Positions 1-10,609 of a DNA stretch of 64,000 bases are shown one piece after another. The notes under the pieces were generated by a model. The model was given only the letters and a program-made list of their open reading frames with translations. It searched no databases and had not been told where the DNA came from. The number at the start of each line of letters is the position of its first letter. Positions within the stretch are counted from its first letter, which is position 1. The position numbers and the translations under genes are program-made. The stretch is from Symbiodinium natans (lineage: Eukaryota > Sar > Dinophyceae > Suessiales > Symbiodiniaceae): the NCBI GenBank assembly GCA_905221605.1, contig CAJNDS010002846.1:58501-122500 (forward strand), given 5' to 3'.

Positions 1-137
1 AGAGGTTGGGTTTAAAGGTTTGGGGTTTTAGAGGTTAAAGGTTTGGGGGTTTAGGGTGTTTCTGGGGTTGAGGGTTTAAAGCATTATAGGGTTCAAGGTT
101 TAGAGGTCTAGGCCCATCATGATCTGCCCCAGGACTA

Positions 138-201
138 CTATTTGCTTAAGAACCCCTCAAAACATAGAAACTAATCATCCCCTATATTGCCCTTCTTAAG
201 C
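138..201 (-). mobile_element. Introner: 64-bp inverted-repeat element that is a whole intron
   Basis: Ends are GCTTAAGAAG and the reverse complement form TTCTTAAGC with AAATAG. Read on the minus strand it begins with GC and ends with AG, directly after the exon at 202-281. Other members: 4634-4744 and about 30369-30465. Confidence 0.65.
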
Positions 202-281
202 AATTTGTAGAGGAGCGGGTAGTCCAAGAGCTTCGGATTGGCTACTGGGTTGAGCGGGCCGATGGGGCACGGCGCGGGCAC
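202..281 (-). CDS. Exon candidate, unknown gene
   Basis: Encodes VPAPCPIGPLNPVANPKLLD then YPLLYK. Acceptor GTTGCAG just upstream; the donor GC is the first base pair of an inverted-repeat element that makes up the whole next intron. Function not recognised. Confidence 0.68.
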
Positions 282-413
282 CTGCAACCAGGGCTCTCCC
301 CCTAAGGCCCTCAAGCCATTAAGCCTTTTAGGGTTTAGGGTTTAGGGTTTAGGGTTAAAACTCCTAAATGACAAAGGCCCTAACCCCACAACGGCCCTAC
401 ACCTGGAATCCTA

Positions 414-436
414 GCATACATACATACATACATACA

Positions 437-464
<28 letters not shown>
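414..464. repeat. (CATA)n microsatellite
   Basis: Perfect CATA units, about 12 copies. A similar tract is at 59848-59912. Confidence 0.93.
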
Positions 465-467
<3 letters not shown>

Positions 468-491
468 TGTAGTCAGCATGGCTGATTTGGC

Positions 492-581
492 CCCTCCCAC
501 GTTCGGCATGGAGTCTTGGCAGCAGCATGGCGCGCAGCAGCGCGAGGATATCATGAAGACCCAAAGCACAGTGACCTATCG
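492..581 (-). CDS. Exon candidate, unknown gene
   Basis: Reads AIGHCALGLHDILALLRAML then LPRLHAERG after a TGTTGCAG acceptor. Helical, leucine-rich; may belong with the membrane exon at about 716-880. The 3' end is not defined. Confidence 0.5.
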
Positions 582-715
582 CTGCAACACAAGACTGATT
601 AGGGCTTTCAAACAATTTTACACAAAGGAATGACTCACCAAAAAAGGGGGAAAAGGAACAACAAGGAAAAAAACCCAACTACTCGATGTTTCCCAACTGC
701 CTGGCCACTGAAGAC

Positions 716-880
716 CCATCCAAGTGACACCCAGTGTCATCAAGCCGACGATAAACAGGACTCCGGCCTCCTCCAGCGTCATATCAGCAAATATCTGCAC
801 AATGAAGGCAGCCAGGGCGGTCAGGGCGTAGACCATGCATCCCATAACCTTCCGTGCAACTTGCGAGCCTTTGGGCACGG
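716..880 (-). CDS. Exon candidate: two-helix membrane segment
   Basis: Reads PKGSQVARKVMGCMVYALTA, then a hydrophobic run (LAAFIVQIFA), an acidic loop DMTLEEAG and a second hydrophobic run (VLFIVGLMTLGVTWM). Acceptor GGGCAG. Part of an unidentified membrane protein; 3' boundary approximate. Confidence 0.65.
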
Positions 881-1111
881 CTGCCCCGCGCGCTCATGTG
901 GGGAGTTCTCTACTATAGGAACCATGTTTTAGGGGTTCCTTCTTGTAAGGGTGCCGTATTCCAAAAAGGGACGCTAATTTAGAGAACTGCCTATGTGCGC
1001 GCCAGCAAGAAAACACAGAGGACAAGGGCTTTTGTGGTGACCGACCTGAACTTTCACAGCCAACTTAACTTCGTATAACTTCGTCATCCCCTCGCGCCCT
1101 GTGCCCCTATG

Positions 1112-1215
1112 ATCTCCGACGAGTGGCGTAGATCAGCTGCATGTTTGGGCTGGAAGCCAGGTCATTGCAGCAGTTCACCATTGTTCCGCGCAGCGGGCTT
1201 CCAGGGCAGACCAAG
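1112..1215 (-). CDS. Exon candidate, unknown gene
   Basis: Minus frame with GSPLRGTMVNCCNDLASSPN then MQLIYATRR. Coding-like composition; boundaries approximate. No family recognised. Confidence 0.45.
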
Positions 1216-1644
1216 GGGACGCACCCCCTCCCCCCCAAACCCTAGCTGCCCCAGCTGCCCTAACGCCTCTGAAGTCAAGATCCTACCAGGAGGTTGTTTC
1301 TCTTTATCTGCACTGAATCTACACCAGGGTCCCTGCTTGGGGAACCTATATCTTTGTAAGGGAAGACATGCGATAGAAGATAGTGACCAAAGGTCTGACT
1401 GACTGATTAGGTCTCCTTTGGCAAAGCTCCATCGCTCGGCGGGTGTCGCGAGAGGGTGCGAGATAGGAGAGCTTAGGAATTGGGGTTTAGGGGTTTAGGG
1501 GTTTACTTGGGTTTAGCGTCCAAAGTTGAAGCTGAGGGTAGCAGTCTTTGGGTTTTACGGCTTGCGTTTTTGGGGAGCTTTGGGCTTTTTGGTGCTTTAC
1601 GCGGTCGGGTTTAGGGTTTAGGGTTTAGGGCTACTGCAGGGCTT

Positions 1645-1756
1645 GTGCTGACCGGAAGCCACGCCCCTCCAAACCCCCAGGCCCCTGTCTCCTCAAGCCA
1701 GGCTGGCACATCGCACGGAAGCTCGCGCCGCGCTCCACCACTCAACGACACCGCCT
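1645..1756 (-). CDS. Exon candidate, unknown gene
   Basis: After a GTTGCAG acceptor the minus strand reads EAVSLSGGARRELPCDVPAW then LEETGAWGFGGAWLPVS. No stop, Trp/Gly-rich. The antisense frame on the plus strand is also open, but the acceptor favours minus. Confidence 0.5.
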
Positions 1757-2644
1757 CTGCAACGGAGTCTCCAAGCCCCAAAGAGTTTTCTGAAACCTCA
1801 GATCTCTATAACATCTCTATAACATCTCTATAACATCTCTACAGCATCTCTACAACCCCTAACGCCTGAAAACCCTGACCCTTCCTAAGGGACGCAAACT
1901 CCCCAAACTTTCCTCAATGTCTACCAACCCTAAAAGACCTCGTGACCCCCTACCCCCATTTATAAGTCTACTTACAGCCTACTTATGGGACTCAGGGTGC
2001 TTATATGTGCAGTTGTAGTTTGGGTTATGAGTACCCTGAACGTCCAAACATGTAGGGATATCCAGGTGTCCACTAAAACCAGTGCAGGCTCCAACCCCCT
2101 GAACCCTGACACGTCGGACCAAGGCTACTGCCACAGTGCAACACCGCTCCAGTGCCTGCCTCAGCTTTGAAACTTTAAGTGGGCTTGGGGGTTTAAGGAG
2201 GATTAGAGTAGGTTTAGGGACTTCCTTGACTTTATTAGGGTCTTTGGTGGAATCCGCTTCAAAGATTCCTCGATGTCGCGTGTGGCTGTAAGTTGGTTCT
2301 TTCGGTCGTATAGAACGAGTGCTTACACAGCCCAGGGAGAAGCAAATGATGCCGTGGAGACGAGACGCTTGAATCCAAAGTCAATTTCTGGTTGAGATTC
2401 TGCCTTTCATCAGAGCAACTGCCCTTGAGTGCCCGCTGTGAGCGCTACAGTAGGAAGAAGCAAATAGGCAGCCCGGATTTGCACCCGGTTCCCGATTGGT
2501 CCAAGCGCCTGTCTGTCCATGTGAGGGAGCCCCTGCTGCACGGCACCATTAGGAAATCCGGGTGTCGCAAAGCCAAATCACAACCTTGCTAAACTCAGCT
2601 TTCTACCTGTAAGCATTGAAGTTTACGGGTCTAGGGTTTAAAGC

Positions 2645-2721
2645 CTTCATGCTGGCAGCGCGCAGCAAGTGCTCTTCTGCCAAAACAGAGAAGTCACAGT
2701 CCTCCAGCTGTACAGCCTGAG
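2645..2721 (-). CDS. Exon candidate, unknown gene
   Basis: Reads QAVQLEDCDFSVLAEEHLLR then AASMK. Acceptor CCCAG, donor AAG followed by GC. The LL.RAAS.K stretch recalls cyclic-nucleotide-binding domains (RAA motif), but that is only a weak resemblance. Confidence 0.6.
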
Positions 2722-2756
2722 CTGGGACATCGGTTTTGGGGCTTCAGGGCTTCCCA

Positions 2757-2835
2757 TGAACGCTAAGATCCTCAGCGATGATAAGCTTCTTTTGGGTCAT
2801 GTGGTCAAAGGGCTCCGGGCAGCCTTCCACGGGTA
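2757..2835 (-). CDS. Exon candidate, unknown gene
   Basis: Minus frame LPVEGCPEPFDHMTQKKLII then AEDLSVHGK, just upstream of the exon at 2645-2721. Boundaries approximate. Confidence 0.5.
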
Positions 2836-2871
2836 GCGGTCTAGGGTCTGGGCTTAGGGATTAGGGCGGCC

Positions 2872-2952
2872 AAACCTTTAGACTTTGTGCAGCATCCTCA
2901 ACCCTATGTATGTTCTCTGCCAACTCAGAGACTTGGAGAGTGAGCGTGCCAG
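2872..2952 (-). CDS. Exon candidate, unknown gene
   Basis: Minus frame TLTLQVSELAENIHRVEDAA then QS; amphipathic helix. Probably the same gene as the exons at 2645-2835. A poly-C run lies just upstream. Confidence 0.5.
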
Positions 2953-3121
2953 GATGGAGTTTAGATGATATCCAGAATACAAAACACCCCCCCCCCCACC
3001 GCCTCCCCCTCCCCTCAACAATGCATAGTTTCTTCTCGAACCATCAAGCCCCAAGAAACTCAAACCACAACAGGTGCAACCAGTTCAGAGTTAGCTGTTG
3101 CCCATATCAATCCAAACGGAC

Positions 3122-3170
3122 ATCTGAGGCTTCCGCAGGACCTGACCACGTGCTCCACGATGCTTGCATC
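3122..3170 (-). CDS. Exon candidate, unknown gene
   Basis: After GCAAG the minus strand reads SIVEHVVRSCGSLR. Short, coding-like; probably joined to the exon at 3215-3306. Confidence 0.45.
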
Positions 3171-3214
3171 TGTCGGAGCGGTGGGGGTTTGTCAATTTGA
3201 TAACTTCTAGATAC

Positions 3215-3306
3215 TGATATAAAAAATGCATTCCCTCTTCTGTTGTCAGGATGCACCGTTCACGGGAGCCGGGGATCTGTTTGTTCACTACAAGTTGAAG
3301 GGGATC
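3215..3306 (-). CDS. Exon candidate, unknown gene
   Basis: Acceptor TCATAG; reads DPLQLVVNKQIPGSRERCIL then TTEEGMHFLYQ. Strong coding character. Family not recognised. Confidence 0.55.
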
Positions 3307-3738
3307 CTATGACAGGGGCTCACCTCGCTACCGATCGGAACCCAAACCCATCGCCCTCATTGGAGGCTTTTGTTTTCTGACGTGCTCCTGCCCAGGGCCC
3401 CCTAGACCCCAAACCCCAAACCCCAAACCCTAAACCCTAAACCCTTTGGCCCAGCACTTTGTAGGCATGGTGTTTAGGGCCTTCGGGATAAACACCCCCC
3501 CCTGCCCCTAGGACCTGAACCTGACTGTCAAGTAAAAAGGTACCGTGAACCCAAACCTGCAGGCTTCGTGAAAAAACAAATAAATCAAAACACAAATAAA
3601 TAAACAAATAAATAAATAAGTATATATGTATAAACATTTGTAGTATGTTAGACATTATTGTATTATCTGTTTTTTACTCGTGTCAGCATTCTTAGAAAGA
3701 ATGCTATTATGTGTATATATGTATGTGTCATACATATG

Positions 3739-3770
<32 letters not shown>

Positions 3771-4211
3771 CATATGGTGCCTCGCTCGGAACCCTGGGTT
3801 GACCCCGGCACTCCCACACAAGCGGAGCCCCCATGCCCAGGAAGCCTCTGGCAAAGCTTCGCAGATGCACTTCACGGCGGAGTCGGGAAGCACCTCAAAC
3901 CCTAAACCCTAAACCCTAAACCCTATCTCCAAGGGTAGTTACATGGTCCCTTTGTATGGGACCTTATAAGGGAGTTCCTTATATGCCCCTTAAACGCCCT
4001 ATACAAATTAAGGGCCCTTACATCAAAACCCTCTAAAGGGAGGTCAGGGACCACATTAAGAGCCCATGAAACGACCCTTAGATTATCAAAAGCAGCCTCA
4101 ACCCTACGGATGTTCCCCCTGATACTAACAGTCCTTGATGGGGATTCTAGTAGCTCCTATTTCAATGCCTGTTAAGGACTGCTAGTAGAAGGGAGAACAT
4201 GCCAAACTACA

Positions 4212-4272
4212 CCCCGAGCTACCTGAGGAAATCACTTCATCCAGGGTTTCGTAGGCAAGCTTCGCGAAGTGG
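4212..4272 (-). CDS. Exon candidate, unknown gene
   Basis: Minus frame CNHFAKLAYETLDEVISSG. Coding-like; boundaries uncertain. Inverted-repeat family copies flank it at 3930-4080 and 4090-4210. Confidence 0.42.
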
Positions 4273-4394
4273 TTGCAAAACCGGGTCACCGAAACTTTCC
4301 AAAACCCCGAAACCGTTGTCCAGCTTCTTTAAACGCAGGCCCAATCCCTGAACTGTAGATGCCCCCCTGCGCGGTAATTGAAGTGAAGCAATCA

Positions 4395-4633
4395 CTTGTT
4401 TACTAAGCAGAACCGATGAAAGAAGCACCAGACATGCTTGCCCAATTTCGATGATACATCTCGCGTGCGCGGCGCAAGCGCGCTTGCTTTTGTTTTTCGT
4501 TCAACTATCGAAGCCCTAAGTAGCTCTGTAACGGATTCGGTCTGCGCCGGCTCTGAGATCTCCGGCGCATCGCCGCAGCACCAGGCGAGGTTTGGTACTT
4601 TGCTCCTGGAAGAGGGCCTGCCCGGGTTTACTG
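4395..4633 (-). CDS. Exon candidate next to an introner
   Basis: Minus frame containing VPNLAWCCGDAPEISEPAQT then ESVTELLRASIVERKTKASA. It starts directly after the AG that ends the inverted-repeat element 4634-4744. No family recognised. Confidence 0.5.
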
Positions 4634-4744
4634 CTATTTGCTTAATAACCTCCTTCCCCCCCCCCCCCCCACCCCCACAACAAAAATTCCTTGGTAAGGG
4701 CAATATAGGGATGCCGATCTTGTGTTTTCGTGGGGTTCTTAAGC
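4634..4744 (-). mobile_element. Introner of the GCTTAAG family, 111 bp
   Basis: On the minus strand it begins GCTTAAGAACCCC and ends with TTAAGCAAATAG, so it carries a GC donor and an AG acceptor at its own termini, like the 64-bp copy at 138-201. It holds a C-rich run in its middle. Confidence 0.62.
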
Positions 4745-4832
4745 AAAAGTCGTAGCTTAGGCTTTGGGGTTTAAACTAAGGGAACACAATGGTTCAGGGC
4801 TTAAGAGCAATGGAGCAATGAGGAGTTTCTTG

Positions 4833-4900
4833 GCGCGGGCGTCAGCAGGATAACAAGGGCTCTCCAGGTCCAGGAGTAGCTTGCTTCCAGAGGCTACGCT
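4833..4900 (-). CDS. Exon candidate, unknown gene
   Basis: Minus frame [20 protein letters not shown] then RAKK. Coding-like; borders not resolved. Confidence 0.38.
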
Positions 4901-4925
4901 ACACCAAACCCCAAGCCCGCAGTCT

Positions 4926-5049
4926 GTATATATGTATATATGTATATATGTATATATGTATATATGTATATATGTATATATGTATATATGTATATATGTA
5001 TATATGTATATATGTATATATGTATATATGTAATATACATATGCATATG

Positions 5050-5084
<35 letters not shown>

Positions 5085-5092
5085 TTATATTT
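4926..5092. repeat. (GTATAT)n and TA-rich microsatellite
   Basis: GTATAT/ATATGT units, then (TA)n and TTTA units, followed closely by a run of 36 C (5117-5152). Confidence 0.93.
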
Positions 5093-5116
5093 ATTTATTC
5101 ATATATACCCACACCG

Positions 5117-5152
<36 letters not shown>

Positions 5153-5432
5153 TTCCCCGCATCCCAAACCCTGGGCCCTGGTGAAAAGCCTGCAGTGTGG
5201 CTGTGGCGGTATCGACTTGAAGGGCCTCCCGTGGCAGTGCGCCAGCCGGACATAGCATGGTTTAGGGTTTAGGGTTTAGGGTTTAGGGTTTAGGGTTTAG
5301 GGTTTATTTGGCAAGTCTAGGGCTGGAATACCTAGGGTGTTGGGGGTATTTAGGGTTGTTTAAGGCTTAGGGCTTCGGAGGTTTGAGGGTTTGGGCCTCT
5401 TTTTGGCTTTCCATTGAGGATTCAGTGCATCT

Positions 5433-5535
5433 TACTCCACCTCCAGCTCAAGCAGCTTCAGCTGCTGAGGCAGGCTTTGCAGAAGCTCCTCCACGACTGG
5501 TGCTGGCCAGTGAGGTGGTGTGGGTTCCAGGTGGT
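5433..5535 (-). CDS. Exon candidate, possibly terminal
   Basis: Minus frame PAPVVEELLQSLPQQLKLLE then LEVE and TAA. Helical, leucine-rich; the TAA may be a true stop or lie just past a donor. Confidence 0.42.
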
Positions 5536-5849
5536 TCGGGCTTTGGGTTGTGGGTTTTAGGGTTTCAGTTCTGAGAAGTCATGTTCAAGACCTCATCTAG
5601 TGCGAGACTTGCGATGTTCTTCTACAGCAAGACGTGGCGAAGCTCAAAGCCACGACGGCCGTAGCCCTGTAACACGAAGTCCCACAACCCTAGAATACAC
5701 TGTAACATAGGGGTCGGAAGAATTACTAATAGTATGCCCTCGGGTCCCTTTATAATTTATAAATATGCTACAATAACCCCCCGAAACCCTGTTCAATTTA
5801 TTCAGGCCCCTATTTTTACTCCCTATCGCTTCGAAATAAGCAAACCTCA

Positions 5850-5945
5850 ACCCCACGGAGGTCCTTTAGCCAGCCGATGCCAGCCGCGCTCAGCCCGCTG
5901 CCGGCCGCGCCTTTCACAGTGGCTTTGCTGTTCAGCGAGACCGGG
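5850..5945 (-). CDS. Exon candidate, unknown gene
   Basis: Minus frame VSLNSKATVKGAAGSGLSAA then GIGWLKDLR. Good coding character between an inverted-repeat copy (5691-5785) and a CCCTAAA array (5969-6027). Confidence 0.45.
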
Positions 5946-6177
5946 TTAGGATCTTCGAAGCCCTCAACCCAAACCCTAAACCCTAAACCCTAAACCCCAA
6001 ACCCCAAACCCTAAACCCTAAACCCTTGAAAGCCTCACCCCCCCCCCCCCCAACCCCCCCAAAGCCATTAAACGTTTAGGTCTTCAGGTAGGGCCAGCCC
6101 TGGACGCTGGAAGGAACAGGGAAACATGGCAGCGTGCTGAGATCCATGGCCTTGGTGCTTTGCTATTTGGGGGGGTG

Positions 6178-6252
6178 AGGGTTTAGGGTTTAGGGTTTAG
6201 GGTTTAGGGTTTAGGGTTTAGGGTTTAGGGTTTAGGGTTTAGGGTTTAGGGT
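6178..6252. repeat. TTTAGGG array, 10 units
   Basis: Uninterrupted TTTAGGG units downstream of the intronless secreted-protein gene. Confidence 0.95.
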
Positions 6253-6505
6253 GTGTCTGCAGGTTTATCCTTGCACAACTTGCACCGGCAGTGCCTGCAG
6301 CTACATGCGAGTATGTATACTGTACATTGGGCTCATGTGCGGCTGGGGCCTGGTACTGTGCCCTCAGCAGCCTGTACTGACTGTACTGAGCGAGCATGTC
6401 GTGAGCACGTGCGAAGTGACAGTTGTAGCAAAAGCATCCTTGAAACGTCTTCGTGACTCCCAGAAAAAGCTTTACAACGGGAACATCGAAATTTGCAAAC
6501 CAAGC

Positions 6506-7171
6506 TCAGAAGCAGCCAGAGCAGCCGGATGTGTACTGCCAGGAACCCATCGGAACCCATTGGCACCAGTTGGCACAGCCTCCTCCATACGGCCCGGCCG
6601 GTCCCCCTACCTGCCGCGGCTGTCCATCACAGCCAAGACATGAAGAGACATACTGCCAGGAAGGGCTCGGAACCCATTGACACCAGTTCACGCAGGAAGG
6701 GCCATAGTAGATGGCATTGCTGGAGCCACGGTAGCCGCGGCACTCAGGCACGTACTGTAGGCTTCCCCATGGAATCGTGCTGCACCAGTTCGGGTAGCTG
6801 AACAGAGACTTACCCCTGAGGTTGGTCGGTGCACTCTCTGGCTTGGGCTCTCCGATCGCTTCAGCTTGCGCATGGCCAGCTGGCTCTGTGACGTTGGCCT
6901 CCGATGCATCCGCAGGCGGGGCTTCGCTGACTGCGCAAAGGTAGCAGAGGTCAATGCTCTTCCATGATGGCCCCGGCACCCACAGGCACCAATCGGCACA
7001 ACCCTGCGTAGTTGGAACTTGGCTGGTGGCCGTGCCGTTGCCCTGGCAGTCGCTGACAAACTCAAGTGCTCTCATGGGGATCCAGGCACACCAGTCAGAA
7101 GCAGGCACGTCCGGCGTGTCCGCCGCAGCCACTGGGGCGAGGACAAGGAGCAAGAGAGCGCGGAAAGACAT
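6506..7171 (-). CDS. Intronless secreted Cys/Trp-repeat protein, 221 aa
   Basis: No family recognised. The ATG at 7171 is preferred because it starts a good signal peptide (MSFRALLLLVLAPVAAA). The mature part has five imperfect repeats of the form W-C-x-W-[IV]-P-x-x-[SAR]-[WL]-x-x-[VIT]-x-x-C: SDWCAWIP, ADWCLWVP, PNWCSTIP, VNWCQWVP and ANWCQWVP, the last two nearly alike (NWCQWVP..SWQY...C.GC). A Pro/Ala/Glu-rich spacer separates repeats 2 and 3. It ends GCSGCF-stop. Paired cysteines and a signal peptide suggest a disulphide-rich extracellular or cell-surface protein. Unlike its neighbours it has no introns over 666 bases, which would fit a retrotransposed origin; a telomere-like array of ten units lies about 250 bases downstream. 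Being an uninterrupted frame with amino-acid repeats, it is very likely a real gene. Confidence 0.85.
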   Translation of the reverse strand: MSFRALLLLVLAPVAAADTPDVPASDWCAWIPMRALEFVSDCQGNGTATSQVPTTQGCADWCLWVPGPSWKSIDLCYLCAVSEAPPADASEANVTEPAGHAQAEAIGEPKPESAPTNLRGKSLFSYPNWCSTIPWGSLQYVPECRGYRGSSNAIYYGPSCVNWCQWVPSPSWQYVSSCLGCDGQPRQVGGPAGPYGGGCANWCQWVPMGSWQYTSGCSGCF

Positions 7172-7204
7172 GCCGAGGAGAGGACAACACAAATGCAGCT
7201 GTGA

Positions 7205-9230
7205 GTGATCGAGCCGCCTGCAGCTGGAGTCAATGAGGGCGTTGGGCTTCAGATGTCCTCAGTGCGAGCACCTTGTAAGATACCCTACATACCCCCTAGT
7301 AAGGTACCGGGTAGTGCCAAAGATTTGGGAACGTCGGGCAAGAATGCAGTGCATGTGCGATCCAAGTGCAACCATCACAAGCCCAAAGCTCTCAACCCTT
7401 AAACCCACAATCATGAGACCAATGAAACAACGGTCGAGCTCATGTTGCCTTGAGTATTCCCTGTCGGCTGTGGACCATTCAGTTCAGTTTTTCTACCCAC
7501 GGGGAACACGTCCAGAGAATTAGTCGCTACGCATCTGGCTACCCTTGCAAGCAACACTGTGGGGCCCTGCAAGGCTAAGAAAGCAACGACGAAGTCTTCC
7601 TAGGATTTTACCCCCCCAAGCCAGCACAAACACCCCCACAGACTCTCTGCCGTGCCTGGACCACAATGGATGCGCAAGTCTTCTAAGCTGGGCAAGCTGG
7701 GCAACGTAAGTTCGGGCAGCCTGCGTGCAACTCTGGGCGGATGGGCTATGGATAGCTTCGGGCTTAGGTTGATACGAGTAGGGGCCAGGTTAAGCAAAGC
7801 GTGAAGTGTTGGTTTGTCCTACCGTGTTGTGAATACCTGAAGTTTCAGTCGTTGACAATAATCGTCCTGGTAGGGCTCTGAGGGAGTCACCGTAGAACGA
7901 CAAACTTCAAAGAGGCCCCAGGCGTACATGAAACTCCTTATGAAATTTTGATGTTAAAACTCGTCCGGACACCTCGAGCCGGAAAGGCCCCTCGATCCCA
8001 AAACCAGATTCTGCACCGGTTTTGAGCCCAAGTAGCCACATTCATGCCCCTGGGGATATTCCCTACTTTCCCTTCGTGTGGGCCACTTTTTGGGTTCCTC
8101 TTTGCAGGACCATTGTACTACTTTGGGGTAATTAGGATTATTGGTTGGTTCTCTGTTTGGGACAATATCTACGTTTATGGCTTGAGGGGCCTGGAGGCAA
8201 AGCCGCGGGGCAAGTCAAGACGTTGCAGCGCACCAAACTTCTGGTTCCTTCGGTAGGGGCGGAGCTTCGGAGGGATCACAAGGCCCAAAGGGCCTTCCTG
8301 GGATTTCTTCGTTGTTGGTTTAAGGGTTGTTTGGTTGTTTCGGGGTCGACGGGCTCGAGGTCGGCAGAGTTTCCGATTCAGGGTTCAGGGTCTGAGGGGA
8401 CAAGAAGAATGATGATCGCACCGCCACGACGACGACTACTACTGATACTTACTATTGTGATGCTAAGACTAAGACGAATACCACACGAGTGATATTGCAC
8501 AAGCAGCAGTTGCACACGGCAAAGTCACAAAGAATGACGGAGGGTCTTAGCCTTAGTTGTCCAGTAGCTAGGGGAACTAAAGGTTAACCTTTGGGATGAT
8601 AAGGAGATTAGATTACCCCAAGAAGGTTAATGGTTACCTACTCTACCACTAAGTAGTGCTTCGGAGATTCAGAACCTTGGGTTCGGGTGGTCAGGGTCAC
8701 GTGACGTTCAGCGGCCGAGCCCCGAACTCAAAAAAAAAGGTCCAAACCCCGCAGCCCTGAGCCCCAAAGCCCCCATGGCATCCTTCAAAAGGCCATGGCG
8801 TCCCAAACTCTAAACCCTAAACCCTAAACCCTAAACCCTACACCCTACACCCTACACCCTAAACCCTAAACCCTAAACCCTAAACCCTAAACCCTAAACC
8901 CCAAGCCCTAAACCCTCTGGGGCTGTCGCTGCATCTGCAGCACCTCCCAGGTACCCTCCTGGGCCCAAAGTTCTTGGCGTTTGGGGAGAAGATCCCTCTT
9001 AATGGAAACCCTAAACTCAGGGAGGGAAAGTACTATAGGGGCCTGAAGAAATAAAATGCGCTCTTGGGGGATTCTCGTGCAATTATATAGGGACCATAAG
9101 GGGCATCAATCATTCCGACCCCTATATGATGCAACATCCCAAGGACCTAGGCATGATCTTAACCCTAAACTCCGTAAACCTTGTGACGCTTCTTTCTTTG
9201 TGTTCTCTTCTGCTTCTACTCAGCAGAGAG

Positions 9231-9306
<76 letters not shown>

Positions 9307-9500
9307 CCGCCCCCCGCAGGGCGACTTCTCTCTCGCTCTCGCTCTCGCTCCTCCTTGCTCTCTCTCCCCCTTGTTGACCTGTTCGCAAAAGTCTTCATTC
9401 TCTAGTCAATTGAGGTTTGAGGATACTGCGCTTGGCGACGACTTCTTCGTGACTCTTTTTTTGGCCAGAAATATGACCTAAACCCTAACCCTAAACCCTA
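7205..9500. other. Region without a recognised gene
   Basis: Upstream flank of the intronless gene. It holds a member of one inverted-repeat family (8552-8655, partner at 42172-42275), a CCCTAAA array (about 8810-8905, with some CCCTACA units) and a run of 75 C. No convincing exon was seen. Confidence 0.5.
9231..9305. repeat. Homopolymer run of 75 C
   Basis: 75 consecutive C on the plus strand, followed by CT-rich sequence (CTCTCGCTCTCG). The proline- and glycine-rich frames here come only from this run. The exact length may be affected by sequencing. Confidence 0.9.
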
Positions 9501-9532
9501 AACCCAAAAACCTAAGATCCTGAAGGCCTACA

Positions 9533-9612
9533 CTCACTTCAGGGAGCGGTGGCACTGGCAGCTTTCTGAAGACAACTTTCCGGACCAAAGGTGTTGTTTG
9601 ACCTGGGGCCCC
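9533..9612 (-). CDS. Exon candidate, unknown gene
   Basis: Minus frame TTPLVRKVVFRKLPVPPLPE ending at GTGAGTG, a good GT donor. Acceptor GCCCCAG upstream. Confidence 0.5.
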
Positions 9613-9711
9613 TAAAGCCCTCCAAAGGCTTAGGGTTTAGGGTTTAGGGTTTAGGGTCTTCTCGGCCCCCAGGCGGGTGGCAGGGAGAGGGCGCAGACGC
9701 TACCCAGATTC

Positions 9712-9772
9712 ACCTTCGGACAGTTGCTGGGATTGAGGAACCTTCTTTTCGGCACAAGCCCAGTAGAGCTGC
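9712..9772 (-). CDS. Exon candidate, unknown gene
   Basis: After TCTCTGCAG the minus strand reads LYWACAEKKVPQSQQLSE up to a GT donor (GTGAATC). Both splice sites look canonical. Confidence 0.5.
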
Positions 9773-10097
9773 AGAGAAGCTTGAGTTCTGCGGGGTTTGG
9801 GTTTTCTTCGGGCTTTGGGCTTTAGGGTCAGGACTTGAAAGATTCTTAAGGTTATGGGCTTCAGGGGTTTGTGGGGTTTCCGGCTTTAGGGTTAAGAGAC
9901 TTTGGGATGAGGCTGTGAGCCCCCACCCTGGCAGTCCAAGGTTGAGACGGTGACCAGACTTGCTACTCGTAGCTAATTCTTTGGACGACTGTTTAGAGCA
10001 TAGTCGATCCCTGTTCACATAGTGAAAAGATGATTCTTTAACTAAGGGTGTTGAGTTCTCTGAATGTACTTGTGCCACGAAGGTATGGCATTTCGCC

Positions 10098-10240
10098 TCA
10101 AGACAAGATTCGGATGGCTACTTCAAAAGAAGCACCCGAGGCACCAGCACTCCCTGTAGGTTGCCCATCCAACGAGCAAGGCTCACAGCCTCTAAGAAAT
10201 TCCATGCCAACCACGCAACGCACATCCTCAATGTTCTGGT
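10098..10240 (-). CDS. Exon candidate with stop codon
   Basis: Minus frame NIEDVRCVVGMEFLRGCEPC ... SGASFEVAIRILS then TGA at 10098-10100. Possibly a last coding exon. No family recognised. Confidence 0.45.
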
Positions 10241-10609
10241 TTAGGGTTCGTGCTACGCTCCAACCCAAACACTCCAGGGGCTCAAGGAGGGTTTGTTTAG
10301 AAGGGACCCTTAATCTTATTCCCTTATATAACCCATACATACCTCTATATCATCATATACCGAAGTAACCCTACATTACCCCTAAGCTAGTCCCTTGAAC
10401 CCCAAAAACCACTCCCTAAACCCCACGCGCTCGAAGCCCCTTCCCTCCTTAACATTCCTAAGTTGCTAAGCCTCATGGTTCTAGGACTTTGAACAACATC
10501 TTTTACAGGACTCCCTGTACGCTACACCCCTCCCCCGCAAAACCCTAAAAACCCTAAACATCCTCAAGACCCTAAAGACCCCAAAGACCCTAAAAATCCT
10601 CTTGGCCTG

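Noticed and set aside
2392-2592. 66-codon plus-strand frame
   Set aside because: Both strands are equally open and no splice-site context was found; left unassigned.
4940-5272. Met-Tyr-Ile-Cys repeat frames
   Set aside because: Translation of the GTATAT microsatellite and the following C run.
9056-9481. Proline-rich and glycine-rich frames
   Set aside because: Translation of the 75-C run; no codon structure outside it.
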